Shown here: positions 1-15,000 of the stretch, piece after piece
Numbering within the stretch: position 1 is the stretch's first letter
Layout of the letters: each line of letters opens with the position of its first letter
Assembly: GCA_949710005.1 (NCBI GenBank)
Contig: OX453278.1
Coordinates: forward strand, 2,042,501 to 2,106,500
Length of the DNA stretch: 64,000 bases
Reading direction: 5' to 3'
DNA from: Ricordea florida
Lineage: Eukaryota; Cnidaria; Anthozoa; Corallimorpharia; Ricordeidae
Made by a program: the position numbers and the translations under genes
The notes under the pieces: model-generated
The model's input: the letters and a program-made list of their open reading frames with translations, nothing else
Database searches by the model: none
What the model was told of the DNA's origin: nothing

Positions 1-3000
1 TTTGCTCTTTCGGTTATCTTTCTGTTGGATAGGTGGGGGGGGGGGGGAAGGGGGGAGGGTGGATGTTTTTGTTTAGGTATTTCTGTAGGGTCATGCATTA
101 ATCCATTCCAGGAAGTGGGAGGGCTACAATTGCAAAATACCCGGGCTCACTCTCCCCCTCCCCCCTAATACTGAAAAACCGTACCTTTACTTACTGTTCA
201 GAATATTTCCACACTGCATGATTTGGTCAACAGATGGAAATGTTACGTTAGAGCCACATGGTGTAGTTTGATTCTTCAGTCCAAACTACATTGCTGTTTG
301 GTAGCATTGCGATCAGTATTGCAGACAGGAAACTTTATACCCTGGTTTATACGTATACGTCATGGTTTCAATCATGCTCATCATAAGTTGTAAATGAAAT
401 AGTTGTAGATAAAATTATAAACACGTGGGCGAGATTATTTTTACATGCATACAGGAGTTTGATCAAAGGCAAGCAAAATCACTAGACTTGGCTCCATGCC
501 AGCTTTGTTTGGTTTTTTTTTTCTTTTGCTGTTTGATTTACCGTGAAATGGTTCTGTCATGGTATCAGTGCACGTGTTGGCAGCTGTAGAATAAACTGAC
601 GAGAAATTCAAACAATGAGGCGTGACCAGCGGTTGCAATTTTTTTGACGTTGGAAAATCACTCGTTACCTAATACTTGAATGAACTGAAAGTGATAGTTT
701 TCTAAAGACAAAAACAGCAGACGCAAATTTCAAATGAAAGCCCTAGGAAAGATGTTAAAGTTCAATAATTTATTGCGGTACCAAAATGCAATTTATTTAT
801 GCTTTAACATGGATGTCATCCGGTTGGGAAAACAACCCTCTAAAACCATTTTGAGGTCATGCAATTGAATATGCGCTTGTTATGTGCTAAACAGCCAAAC
901 CCGTAACATTCTTCCCTTCCGTGAAATTCAAAATATTGGCAGACGAGATATGAGGCTCACAGGCTGATTACCACTCCTGTGACAGAGCGCGTGTTGCTAG
1001 TCCCACCCTCATTGTTTGATGGGATGGATGTCTATCTCAGACATCTCAAGGTCACCTACAGCACTACATCATACTTAGGGATGGACCATTTTATTTTTGG
1101 GGGAGGTGGATTGGGCAATTTTGTCTTGTTAAGAATTTTTTCCCCTTTGGGCTGTGCAATAATTTTTTCTTGCCCACCCCCCCCCCCCCCCCAATATGGA
1201 CAACTTAGATTTTTTGGGCATCGAGAGAAATTTGGGCAAAGCCAGTTTTTCAAGAAGTTTGCATTTGTGTGCTTTTTTTTCTCAAAGAGAGATATCTTCT
1301 ATTTCTTTTAACGTGTTTATGAGCTCATATTATAGTTTCATACGTAACAATATTTTCACTTCATATGTAGGCCTATATCAGTGCATCACATGACCCTCGT
1401 TTCTTTTCCTTTGTTTCGTAAAAATTTGGACAACCTGGGAGAATTACCGCCCCCCTGGCAAAACATTCCCCGTACGCCTATGTGCCATATTCACCAAAAG
1501 CCTACAGAGAAGACAAGAGGGGAGAGTGGAGTGGGGAGATTGAAATTGCACTCTCAGTAGAGTGAGGTGAGACAGAATGCTATAGCCTTACTTCTGTCTC
1601 CAGGCGAATCTTAGGCAATGTAAACAATTATAATTGCTGAATTAGAGAACCTGTTTCAGTAATAAGGTGAGCATCTGCTCTCTTTGCTTGTATTTGCGCG
1701 TCAATCTGCCCTAAAAGTTCTACGTGAAAATAAAAAGACAAGATAAATAAATCAAAACAGTGGTAGCAAATAGGTCGGCATAACGAGAAAACATGTCAAC
1801 TCCGGGCTCTCTTGGTCGTTGAAATCCTTCAAGTTATCATCAATCAATTCTTCATTTTTCAATTTTATTGTTTCGTTTAGGAGCCCATTACTATGTTTCG
1901 CTCCATAGCACTTTTAAAATTTTCGATGGGCCTACCTTCGTCAGCGTGAAAAATTCACAAGTGAAATCTAACTTTCCGATTTCTAACTCTGCTGATACTA
2001 AAAATATGTGAGAATAACCAAATTCAAACAGGCTTAAAAAACAGAAACTTTTTTTTTTGTTTCTAGGCATAAAATTATTTTTAGCAGGTTGAAAGAATTA
2101 CTAGAAAAATGCTCTTAGGAGAGTACCCGCTTAAAAGCGTTCTACCTGTCTTCATGAAATAATCCCGACCAATAATCCTTATTTGAGGGGTGGCTGTAAA
2201 GGAAAAAATGAATAAATAAGTCCTGGAGTACGTACATATTAAACAAATTAAGACGCGAATTTCCAAACTATATTTTTGGCTATTAATTATCTTTCTGTGT
2301 GTATAGCGATCAGTAGCTATCTATAAATTTAGTTTGAACTGTGTTATGTTTTCAAAAGCAACGGAAAATACAGTTTGACAAAACAGAGGAAAAAATTTAT
2401 GTAAATAATCTGCATTTCTTGAGCTCACACACATGCGTGATTTATAACTCATCTTCCCCCGATCATATTCGGTTGAAAAGATTATTTGCATTGCTTATAA
2501 ACAAGCACACCATTTTGTATTTGTAACTGTAACTGAAAAAAAAATGTGCTAAATGCAGACGTTGACAAATTACGCTTGACATAAATTTTGCCTTTTTGTA
2601 TAATCTTGTCTTCAATCAAAGGCAATATGGCAGGCCTTTTTCTCACTGATTATCATTGTCGAACTAAATGGTTATTTGCGTGACACAAACATCCATTTTC
2701 ATTTTGCGTGAGTGACAATTTTTTCTTCAAACACGTCAACCCAACACGGTTTCGCCATCGTGAACCTATTGTTCTCTGATGCTGTTTGCTCAGGTGTTCT
2801 CTTCGTGAGCCTGTCCCACATTCTTGTATAAGTCTCTAAGGAGAGCAATGACGAAACCCCAGGGGGTGCAAACTGTACAATAAGAGAATCGCACGTTCTT
2901 ATTTGTAGCAGTTACTGAAGAAGTGAATTATTTATGCTAATTTATTGCACTCATAGTCACGTGTAACACCAGCACCTGCACGCAAATCCCATGAGGCCAA

Positions 3001-3063
3001 TTTGCGCAAGTTTGGGTTTGTGTATTAGAATTCAACGAAAAAACAGTACTTTGAACCGAAGTC
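1..3063. other. Intergenic region upstream of TMEM131
   Basis: No gene is supported here. All open frames are short, lack family resemblance and lie in AT-rich DNA. Visible items are a poly-G tract near 36-48, a poly-C tract near 1177-1192 inside a possible low-complexity repeat (about 1060-1250), and a diverged copy of a 106-bp repeat near 194-304. The TMEM131 promoter should lie just before 3064, but I see no clear core element. Confidence 0.6.
194..304 (+). repeat. Diverged copy of the 106-bp dispersed repeat
   Basis: The stretch with CACACTGCATGATTTGGTC, a downstream GAGCCACA and CTGTTTGGTAGC resembles the unit repeated in tandem at 60009-60330, in the same orientation. It is recognisable but degraded. 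Confidence 0.5.
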
Positions 3064-6000
3064 ATGGCTGCACTACTGGGAGTTATATTATTTACCTATA
3101 TTTCCTTAGTTTTTCTATGTACACATAGGATATGTATGATGCAATGCAATCCAATGTCTAGACCTGGTGAGTGTAATGAAAGTGGCAGAATGGGACTTGT
3201 GTGGTTGTTTTTATAGTCCTCGTTTGCTCTTGTGGCTCTTTTCATTCTTGGCAACGGACAAGATTGGTTAGCGTTCAATCCCTGTCATCCCTAGAGCTTG
3301 TGGTTGTCCTTGGAATTAACGATCTGTGAACGTTTTTAGGTGTATATCAAGGCGATATGGGTGATATTCGGTTCTCTGGGAGCCACGTAGAGGTAAGAAT
3401 TCGCTGTCAAATATGTGAAGGTGTGTTGAGTGAGGTTTACTACAGCGAGAAGTCACAGCAAAGTAGGGAAGGAAGCTTGAAACTATCATTTATTTTCGCT
3501 GCTTAGAAAGTCTAGCTTGTCCGGAAGCTTGGTTATTTGAGTATGAACTCTTGTCGGAGAATAGTAGGTAAACTACGGGTTGTGCGAAGGCGTTTTGTAT
3601 AATCTACTAACATTCATGTTTGCAGCTTGTCAAAACCCAAGTGGTTCTTTCTCGAATCTAACCTACCGATTTATGTATTTTTAGGGCGATGGTTCAAGTT
3701 ACAACAGAAGGTAAGAAGTACAGAACTGTGTTTATTTCCTGTCGAAAATACACGACGGAGTAAAGGCTACATGTAAACAGGAGGGTCTCGGTACTTAGAG
3801 TAAAGTCTAACCAACACCCCTATATTGTCTTTTCGCCCCCATTAACGCGAGGTTGTTTTCTCTGTGATCACGTACAATTTACGGATCAGTTAGGTTATTG
3901 TTGCGACTGTTTGACTTATAGTGTTTGCTGTTAAGTTGCATGTACCGACCAGTTGCTTCAATTCTTTCACACAAGCTTTGGCATGTTCATTAACGATATT
4001 GCTTGTTTGGCGCGGCTCGTTCTTCAACAAGTATTGACATTCACTAGTGAACAGTAGTTCTTTACACACTCTCAAAAATTTACTGTAGTTTCGATGTTAT
4101 TATCACGACGCGAATTAGAGGACAATTAGTTTTGTGGTTTCATTGTAAGCGAAGCCATGAAACATCCTCGTTAGCTGAGGGTGTTGGTTTTTGCTGTCTT
4201 ACTATCGCGCTCAGTATCGTCTGAATGGATGATGGTGACACTTTGCAAAATTCCCGCTTTAACTATGGTTTTGGCCAGTTATTTTTGACAAGTTAAATTT
4301 GAGTCAAGTGTAAACTGGCGTATTTATTGGAGTAAAATTGCTTCCTGTAACAACAGAACAGTAAACTTGTCGAGCAAGAATATCAATTATTACTTTTTTA
4401 CGTCAACTCTATATCTATAAACTGTTGCAAGCGGTCAAAATTTCTGTAATGAATTAATCTTCCAATGAGATTTAACAATTCAGTTTTTAACATTTTAATT
4501 GGCACAGTTTCTTGGCGTTTAAAATTAAACTTCAGATGTTTTGACGATGTTTACGACTGAGGGCTTATGTATGAATAATTTACCCGTGTAGTCGGTCGCA
4601 TAATTAACGTATCTCGGCAACTTGGAGGTCAATATTTTGTCATTTTTTGTTTCAGGGAACAACCCAACGTTAGACACATTCGTTTTGAACCGTCATATTT
4701 AGATTTCCACGAAAAGTAAGTTGTGCTATCCTATACATTACCTTTTGTATCTAAGCTATCACTTTTGTTTTGTAGTTTGTTGAACTTCGCATTATATCGA
4801 TCTCCGTGAACCCACAGTAGCAGAGGCCTCTGATAGCGGCGGTATTATTTTGGACTTCTAATATGGTGCTGTGTAAAACATTCCAAAGTCATACTCGTCT
4901 GGAACCTTTTTAACAAATGATCGCGAAATCTTTTGTTATTTGGACCATGGATCTCCGAAAAGCTTACTGTTTTCAAATCATTTAATGTTAATTGACGATT
5001 ATTGTCTAGGGGTTGCTGATCCATACTTCTCAAACAAATCGCAAAAGGTGGCACGAATACCAAACTGCGTGACTAATCAGTTCTGGATAATCAGCTTTTT
5101 GTGTCTTTTGTTCTGTCTGCATCTAAATGCTCACAGCAGATCAACATGTTAACAAATTTTTCCCCACCCTGCTACAAGACATGAGTGAACTACAGCTCCC
5201 TTAGGCTGGCACAGTGAAATGGGTCTCATTGTGTTTCTGTTATTGGGTCATTTCAAGCAGAGAAACTTGTTGAACATTCTTTTGTTCCATCTTGACTTGA
5301 GTCTCCTCTGCATTCATCAACTGAGTTTATTCAAATGTCATTATAAAACTTGGGAAGCCCAAAAGTTTAAATGTTTAGTCATTAATTTTGCAGGTTTGCA
5401 TGAACTTCCATCTTCTCTTTATCACTAAATAATTCCATAAAATAAGAAGAGTGAGTAACAATTAAGTCCAAATTTCTTGTTACCAATAGTCATTCCTGGG
5501 AAGGCTATATTTCTATACTTCATTATGTATTCTGTAGCTGTACTGTATTGTTTATCAAAAACAAGAAATGTTTGCATGTGTATAAATTACACTTAACACA
5601 GTTCACCTAGAACATGCATAATCAAGAAAGGGGCTACAAGAAAATCTAGTCCTTCCTAATAATAATGGCTTTCCCAAATAGTTGTGATTACCAAGCAGTT
5701 TATTTAACATCTATATAATCAATTTGAAAGTTTCTGTATTGAATTGATAGGTGATTTTTTCTTGTGTTGTTTCCTTTAGTTCTGTGGGTATGCCAAGCAT
5801 ACAGACTATAACAGTGATAAATCCACACACAGATCAGAGTTTACAACTGCAGTCTGTGTCAGGAAGCACTGCTCATTTTCATGCATCTTTTTTTCAATCA
5901 AAAGTGAGTAGTCTGTAAACTTCTTTCATAACTTTGCTTTTAGTTCAATTTTCATTCTTGTGAGAATTATAGTTTACTGAGATATTTCATACATTTCTTT

Positions 6001-9000
6001 TGAAACATAGTTAGTGAAGTAACTATGTTTGAAAGTAACAGACAGTATATGAGGATTATGCATAATTTCCTCTCAGGTTATTAAAGGCTATGGTCATACC
6101 AGCAGTCAGGTTAAATATTAACCATGCTGTCAAGTTTCATGGGGATTAAGAGAACCGAGTTGGAAGATAAATTTCTGTTCTAGGTTTTCGGCTTTCCGTG
6201 TTGCCCTGATTCACAGAAAGGCCACATACCGTCATTTTGTGAGTTGAGTGGTTAGGAAGATTAAAGTGTCGTGCTGCAGGTTTCGATGCATCTTTGTCAT
6301 TTCGTTCGACGTCACGCAGATGTTCACGGAAATGGTCACCTAATCTTCTTCCGGTCTTGCCGATGTATATCTTCTTGTATAAGGTGCATTTTATGCAATA
6401 GATAACATTGGCGGAAGTGCATGTGAAGCAGTCGGTGATTTTAAACGATCGTTTAGGTCCTGCTATTTTGTTTGTGTTGTGGATGAAAGGGCAAGTTTTA
6501 CATCTTTTGCGTGTGCAGTTGAAAGTGCCGGGTGATTCGTCTGATTTTACTGTACTTCTAACTAAAAAATCGCTTACGTTTTTGTTTTGTTGAATGAGAT
6601 GAGTGGTGGTAGTGAGAAGATGCTGCTTGTTTTGATGTCATTCTGAAGTAACTTGAAGTTCTTCAGAATGATGTTCTTGACAGGTAGGTTGAGTGGGTGA
6701 AAAGTGAGTGTGAACGGTATTCTCAGACAAAGGGCTTATGCTCGAAACGTCAGCAACTCCCATTTACCTTACGGTGGTATAACTTACTTAATCAACTCGT
6801 TTGATTTACCCAGTTTCTTGTGTTTCAATTTCCCACCGACACAGCACCAGTTTCTTTTGAAACTATCCCCACAATGTGTCAATATTAACTCTGGCACTTT
6901 CACCGCTCACTTTAAAGCCTTTTTCGTTCCTTTCATCAGTCAAGCCGGCTATTTGAACTTTTAAAGTCAGTAATCTCAAGTTCTTTTGCAAATACGATGG
7001 CTTTTTCTTGGATAATTGGACCTGAGGTTGGAATGTTCTTGGCCCGTGCACGGCAAAACCACTGCCACACAATTTTATTTAGTTTATCATATTTCCAAGA
7101 ATTGTTGAAACGCTTCTTGTTGGGGTTGCCATTTTTTCCGTACTCTGCCTTGTAGACTTCTTTCTTCTTTAAAATGTCACCTACAGTTGATTTACTGATC
7201 CCAAATTTATGGCTTATAGCCTTCAGTGTTGGTTTAGGTACTATTCTGGGCATTTGATCAACTCAATTCTCTTCTCTAACAATACTGTAACTTCATTCTT
7301 TGGTGTGTCACTGGTCTCTCAGCCATAGTGATGTTTGCTACTTTGTTTGTTTTTGCAACTTAGTGATTTCACCCGCAACATGGCAGTCCATTAAGCTGAT
7401 CCCTATTGTTGTCATTCATTTAACCCAACAACAGCGGCACGATTGTGGACTTTAGATTTTTTGCTTCAGTATCGATAGAGCAATAAGTAATTAGCTGATG
7501 CACATTTCTCACTTCTGATTGGGATTTCACAGCTACATGATTACAATTTTAATTTTAATCACGTTTAAAAACGTGTGATTTGATTTTGGCGGCAAGCTTA
7601 AAACTTTCACGTCCGGTTTAACGAGTTCAATTTCTTTGTTAGTATGTGATTACGGACCGAAAAAGCGTCCAGTTTCCGGAAAAGAGGGGTTCCAGTTTAC
7701 TGAGGTTAAGAATAGAGAAAATGTATGACAGAGATTTTGGGCCTGAAAAAAGAGTCTGGTAAGGAGGGGATTCCGGTTAAATGAGGGTGGGTTTAGAGGG
7801 GCTCCACTGTATTTGTACTTCCAAGTTCAGCAACCTAGTAGGGGTTTTCATTTTCCTTCCTTTAATGTTTTCACTGATTTTCTGTATACTACCATGTTAA
7901 CAGGGAGTCAAAGCAGCACTCCCTCAACTGAATTTCAAAGTCAGTTATTATTTAATGTACTAGCTATATACAGTATTGTGCAAAAGTAATGCAAACGAAA
8001 TTCGTCGAAGGTCGTCCTTTGTTCTCGCGAATTTTCCACGAAAAAGCGTCGAATTTTCGTAAGATGTTTCGTAACGTTCTAAGCAAAAAATTCACGATCT
8101 TTCTCGAAAATTCCAGGTAGCGAATTTCGAAGTAGCGAAACTTCGAGGTAACCAAACGAAAATTTGAGATAGCGAAATTCGAAGCAACGAATTTGCGTGA
8201 CATGAGCCGCTGTGAACGGCATCACTGAACAAGCGCAGGCACAAGCGTATGTAAATAAACTAAACTGATATCGAAAATAGATTCAATGAAACGACAGTTT
8301 AATTGGCTATTTGCAGTGATTGCCTCACAAGCACTTCCCCAAACACAGACTCGCAAACCTTGTTTTTTAGAAACTTTGATTTTCAAGCCCGCTTATCGTT
8401 CAGTAGAATAGGCCGTGCGCTAGTTTACGTACGGGCCAAGTCTCTCGACAATGTTTACGGAAGCCCGCTAATCCCAAAACAAACAACGCAGAGATAAGAC
8501 AGAACTTTTGTAGAGAAATGTTTTATTTTATTAAACACTACATTTCGTTTTGGAACCCGAACTTGAAAGCTCTCAAATTTATTTAGTGCATGTCTCGATC
8601 GGCTCCAGAGTTGAATCGTGCAAAACAGTTTTCGGACATCTTACTTTGTAAACTGAATTCTTGCCTCAAAAGGAAAAAGCTTATTTCAAGCATTTTCTGC
8701 TTCCCTCTCCGTTTGCCTCTAAAGATAGCTTGGTGCGTCTTCCAGAACGTGGTAGATTTGCCACAGAGCCGGTGAGTCAAAGCTTTTTGATAATTCTAGT
8801 TACACTGGCGAAGCTGACAAATAACCGTTCCCCTTTTAACAATTTAAATATCTCGGCTGGGTGGAAACCTTGCTTGTCAAGAAGCTCAATTCGTGTTCGC
8901 GTGTAATTGATAACTACAAGAGAGTTTCAACAGGAATGATTGTGGAATGCGTGCCAGCACTATTGAACGCAAGTGGTTGCTATGGTGATACAAGAACATG

Positions 9001-12000
9001 GCGTGTGGCCTTTGTGGCCTCTAAACATGAGCCAAAATACGACAGACGAATAATTGTGTAAGGGCTAGGCTTCGATGCTTTTAACGTGAACTTAACAGTA
9101 TCAGGAACCTTTGAAGTATATCCGGGTAAGTCTTGTTGAAGTGTTATGAAAACGGTCGAGTGTTGGTAGTAAAGCTTACGCATTGTACGGGTGGGCAAAC
9201 AAATGAAATGACAGCAAAAAAAAATCATAGCAGGAAATTCGAACTTGGCAAATTTTTCGTGCAGAAAATGCTCGGGAATGTTCAAGCAGAGAGAAATGAA
9301 GAATGAAATTTCGCGCAAGTGTTCGAAGTCACTTATTGAACATAGTGAATTTTCGCTCGAAAATTCTAAGTCAATTTTCGTTCCGCACGAATTATCGTTT
9401 GGAAATTCGTGTAGTTGGAAACAATAGGCGTCGCAAATTATCGTGACTTTTCGTCTAAAATTCGCTTCCATCAAAAATTCGATAATTTTTCGTCGAAAAG
9501 CCAGGAAAAGCTGCGAATTTCGGGGAAAGACGTTTGCATTACTTTTGCACAATACTGTAATAATAACATCAAAGACTGCTGTGAGCCAGCTCATGGATGA
9601 ATTGGATTAGCTAAAGAAAAGGCAGTTGAATTGGTGTAGTCGGTGTATTGAAGGTTATTTGGAAGGTTAGGTAATTTTATAAAAAAGGAAAAAAAATGAA
9701 GCATTTAGGAATAAAATAGAGGAGGGATTTTGTCTTCTCTGGGCGGTGCACTCGTTTTGGACAGTGATAAGGCAGAGAAAATTTTGTAAAGAGTGAAGGC
9801 TTAGACATAAATTACAAGCTAGCTGTAGTAAAGTATTCATTGTTTTTATTCCTTTTGGTTGATTTGGTCTCATTCTCGTCAATTATATGTTATGCTTGTT
9901 GTGGTTTTACCACAAAAAAAGAAAACTGGATTACTAGTAATGGAAGAATGGTCTTTTCAAACAGTGAAGTCTGTCTCATGATATCAGTTGCCATTTCTGC
10001 TACTAGTGAAATCAACTTTTTGATTCCCCAAATGCATTGAGCCAAAAACCATCATTGTACTGCTTCACTCCACGTTATCAGGCAAAAATTGATCGATCTA
10101 TTTGTCTGTAGTATCATCACTTCCATTGTTTTAACCATTGTAGCTTTTGTGGTTTCAATTTGAGCATCATTGCATTTGGGATTTCAATGTCCATTTTTGC
10201 CACTAGCATTCCTAGCTTAACAGCTTTTCAGTTTTCAACTCCACTAGGAATTCAAGCACAATCCATCTTTGTGCCACTTAATTTATTCTATTTGTTATCC
10301 GGCAAAAGATAAATACCTTGCTCACCCCCTCCAAAACTTGGCAGACATACATTGGAACAAAACCGATACTGAAAACTGATAGCAGGGGAGATTAATTGGA
10401 ATCTAGTGAGTGAATGAGTGAGTGCCATTTGACTGCCCGACTGCCCCCTATACCTCATGGAATAACAATGTCATCTATGAGCTAAAAAAGGAGGTTTGTG
10501 GGGGTAGGGGTTTTTTCACTATAGTTGTAACTTCATTAACTTTTGTTGTATTGTGGACTTGTTGCAGGTAGTTCAACCTTTAGGAAATACAACATTTGAA
10601 ATTGTGTTTTTAGCAAGATTAGTTGGAAATGTAGAGAACACATTATTTATTCATACTTCCAAAGGAGTATACCCTTATCAGGTATGTGTTTCTGTTTACA
10701 TGCAATTCTCAGCCTTTGATCATTATTTTAGCTTGTCTGTTCCTTGGATTGGTATTGTATACCAGTAGTCATACCTCTGTTAAAGTTTCTTCATTGGTGT
10801 TGTTTTTCTTACTTTAAAATCCCCCCTGCTGCCCTGCCCCATCCTCTCTTAAAAATTACCTACAATATTTGTAGGCTTCCTGGTAAAAAAAGATGTGTAA
10901 AACTAATGAAAGGAATGATGATAATTTTAATAATTATTGTTTTGGTTAATTATTAATAATGATAATGGTAATAATAAACAATAATTATCGAATTTCCAAT
11001 TTGAATTGTTACAAAAAAAGACAAGTTTGTCTTTTTTTTTACTTTTATCAATTCATAGTCAGTAAGCAAATCTCACTTCTGTGATTATTTTTTAACCCTG
11101 TGCTTTAGGTTTTTGGAGTTGGTGTTCCCAATCCATATAGACTACGACCTTTTTTAGGAGCAAGAGTTCCACTTAATTTCAGTTTTTCAACACTGATAAA
11201 TATGCACAACCCTTATGATTCACCACTACAGGTAAGAAACATACTTTAACTTTAACATGTTGAATCCCAAGATCTGAGCAGCAATTCTCTTGAATGATTA
11301 CCATGCACTTCCCTATTTACCATTTGGGAGAATTTGGTGTTGAATCAACTCATTAACCTCAGGTTGATTGTGCCCAATTCTCATTATCCATTTTCTTGGT
11401 GTTGTTATTTATATTGCTATAAGAAGTTGTATATTGATCACATCTGGGAGTGAAAGGATCAAGACTCACTTGTGTCACCTAATTTGATAAAATTGGATGG
11501 GTTTAGGTTGTTCAGTCATTTACATGTACGTAGTATCCAAATCATCTTTACTCCATCTGTCCGTGAGCTTCTTTTAAACTCTGCCACTTAGGTTTTGTTT
11601 AACAAATTGAATTCAGTTATTACCATCTGTCTTTTTGTGCAGAAATGTTTGAGTTGTTTCCTTGTTGTCAGGTTATGGAAATGTATTCTAGTGGTGGAGA
11701 TCTTCAATTAGAGCTTCCATCAGGTTTGGTAGAAGCTCCTCAAAAACATTGGGTATGTACATGCATTGTCCGTAGCAAATAAACAAAGCATGCCAGGTAG
11801 GGTGTGAGCATAGCAGTGATGGGTAGGAGTAAGAAAGGGTGGGAGTATCACAATAAAAAATGGTTCTTGTAATTAGTAAGTGAAAAATTTTTGCAGTTAT
11901 TTGAGCAACTTAAGCCGCCGCAAAGTTAATACCTGAAAAAAATTCAGGCTTTTACCGGATTTGAACCAATGACACTGTGATCCTGTTGCAATGCTCTAAC

Positions 12001-15000
12001 TGACTGAGCTATTAAGGCAATTGGGAGCTGGTCATTTATGAGTTCGTACTGTACCCATACTGGATAAAGAAGTAATTGTGAGTATATGAAAATGTCATAT
12101 ACTTGAACTGCAGAAGAACAATTTGATGAGGGAGAGAAAATACAGAAATAATGAAGGTATGGATTGGAGCAGTAGCAGTTACTGTTGCGTTCTAGCACAG
12201 TTGTCAACCAGCACACGGAGCTAATAGTCTTCCCGTGTTTAATGGTGAAAACTATGACAAATAAATAAGTACAAATAATGATGGCTAACAGAAAGAAAAC
12301 ACGTGGAAATGAAAATATGGCACAAACAGGGGGCTGAAAGCAAAACTTGCGTTTGAAATCCCTTTAAGGCGAACCAGAGAAAGGTATATAAATGAAACGT
12401 AACGATACTCTAAACAACTAAACTACATACGTGTCTGGTCGAGTGCGACCATGAGGACTCGTCTGCGAAGTCATGGGGATAAAACGAGACCCAGGGCCTC
12501 ACCGATTAAACTAAAAAAAAATCATTTCAGGAAAATCACAGTTACTCTTAGGGCTTTTTGTCATTACAGAGGTGTGGTTACTTTCTTTTTAAGAAAGGGT
12601 TAGATGAGACTTTTTTGAAGGTTAATAAGAGGGGCAGGGAGGTTGGCAAAGAGTATGTGGACTCAATTATCTACCAAAAGATGATTGTTTTGTTATGGTT
12701 CATCATGTCTGATTAATTTGCACTCACGTTTTCTCCTTACTAACAGGAGATTCCTCCATATGAGACTAAAGCTCTTATGAGAGTAAGCTTTGTTGGTAGA
12801 GTTGCCATGAACCATACGGCATTCATTAGAATAAAAGCAAGTCAACCTGCACCAAACCAGGAGCTGCTTATTCTGCCAGTAGAAGTAGAGGTTACAACAG
12901 GTGTGTTGCTAACCATCAAACTTATTGCCAAGTGTATGTTACTTAATTATATCTCTTAGTTAGTACGTGCGCTGTGATTGGTCAATTTAGCGGGCCTTAC
13001 TTCACTGTACGGCCCGCTAAAGTTTGTTTTGGTCGCCAAAATGACTCCAGAGATATAATAAATATCTTATTAACCTCGTTTTCTCAGTCCGTACTGTAAA
13101 ATACGGATCCTCGTTTTCTTCCGTCTATTTATGGCCCGCGCGCTTCACGCTTGGGACATAAATCGACGGGAAAAAACTCGGTCCGTATTTTACAGTATGG
13201 ACCTCGAACTCGATTAATAAGAGGTATGTAAGTGGACTGGTAAATAAAGAATGTAATTAACCCTACACCCAGACAATTTGAGTTGCAATTCTCTTAATTA
13301 AGCAACTGCCATACATTTGGTTGTTAGTTTGGACAATTTGGTGTCGGATCAATTCATCGTGTTTGAGTTGATCATTTCTGTGATTCTCGTTAACTTTGCA
13401 CTGTTCTTGTATGGAGAAGTTCCATGCTGATCACTTTTAGGAGTGAAAGGGTTAAGGCAGATAGCAAGAACACCAAAACTGCTTGAACAATGAAAATAAT
13501 CTCTTGATCCAAAACAGCAGTAAAGAGAAGTACTTATGTTAAAGAAAAGTATCGATTCCTGGGCTAGCATTTTGAGACCTTCAAATCTTTGGATTAAATA
13601 TCCAGACTCTATATCAATGGGTCACTATAAATCTCAGCTGGAGGTCTCAAATATACATCAAAAAGCATCTGTGTAAGGACAGACTGAAGGCTAGGACACC
13701 TGGAAGGGGACACAAAGGATATGAAAGGGTTATCAGGGTCTCCTGATGGTGACTCTTATGACAGCTACCATTGTGATGATTTATGTTATGTTTTGAAAGT
13801 TTTGGGTGTTGCTATCACTGGAGTTCTTTCTAATTCTAAGTTGCGATCTGACAGGAATGTCAAAACTAAATTAAATACAGCTTAATTGTAGCATCTTTTT
13901 TCCCATCTTGGTTTACGATTTGTGTATTAAACGTGCATTATGCTTTTTGCCGGTAGCTCCTGGTCTCTTCTCGTCGACAGACATGTTAGATTTCGGAACC
14001 CTTAGAACAATGGGTAAGTATTTCAACTGCTGTGAAAGAGTGAAATACAAGGCCCAAGACTGCAACCGTAACCACCTAAGGTATAAGGCTAATATTCTTG
14101 GGCAGTAGGGTCCTAAGAAAGTGAGTTATTGTTGCTTTCAACTTTACCTATTTTTTTATTGCCAAGTGGCATGTGTCCTACATGTATCACTTAAGTATTT
14201 TGTAGCTTCATTTAACTTACTTTCATGGGATATGAAGAGGTCTAAAAGGAGCTATCTAGATGTGTAGATAATTTCTATGATAAAATCTAAAAATAGCTGG
14301 CATGAAATTAAGTATATTTTGTGGTCGCATTTTTGCAAAATTTAAGTTGCAAAATGATAAAAAGTTACCGGTAGTCGCAAAATTTTGACTAACATTAAAG
14401 TGAAACTGCAAAGTCCTGTCTAAGTCCAAGCACGACCCCTGGCACATGGAACAAACAACCAAAACATACTACCACTAAAGGTTCAGAAAGGTTGGGTACA
14501 TAACAGTGTACCCTATATGGGCCTGCATCTCCTGAAACCACTGAAAATGCAGTAGTCACATTTTTGTGACTAACACAATTTTTTTTTAGTTGCTAAACAG
14601 AATAATCTAGTCGCTTTTGTGACTGTAACTGATAACTTACTAGTTAGTTAAATTTAATTTACCTATTTTCTCTAATTTAATTTTCTTTTCTCTCTATTCA
14701 GATGAGCCTAAAAGTATTGGGCTGTACCTGCTCAATGCAGGTCATAAACAAGTTCATATCTCAGTAAGTAAATTTATGGTACTTTGGTTGATGTGTTGAT
14801 GTGCTCATCTTATATTTACAGAACAAAACACATAGTTGTATGTTTCTGGGTACTTTAATGCAACCATTCAGTGGGATTCTGGAATTATTGCAGAATAATA
14901 TATACTTTCTCTTCTTTTATTGTATATTTGATATGGACTGTGAAGGCTTCATTTTAGTGTATTTGTGTTTAACCCTTTCACTCCTAACTTGTCTGGGCTC

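Larger units (their letters stand above)
3064..12900 (+). other. TMEM131: TMEM131 exons 1-9: signal peptide and PapD-like domain
   Basis: Exon 1 starts at ATG 3064 and encodes a hydrophobic leader (MAALLGVILFTYISLVFLC), a plausible signal peptide. It ends in phase 1, matching exon 2. Exon 3 is only 26 nt. Exons 4-7 (about residues 62-201) carry the best conserved block, corresponding to the PapD-L collagen-binding domain of the family. Exons 8-9 continue the luminal beta-rich region. Exons 1-3 rest on splice phase and weak similarity, and an alternative upstream first exon cannot be excluded. Confidence 0.75.

Noticed and set aside
8980..9594. 204-codon minus-strand frame
   Set aside because: It crosses the end of the Tc1/mariner-like element, has no DDE motif and its composition follows the TTCG-rich repeats.
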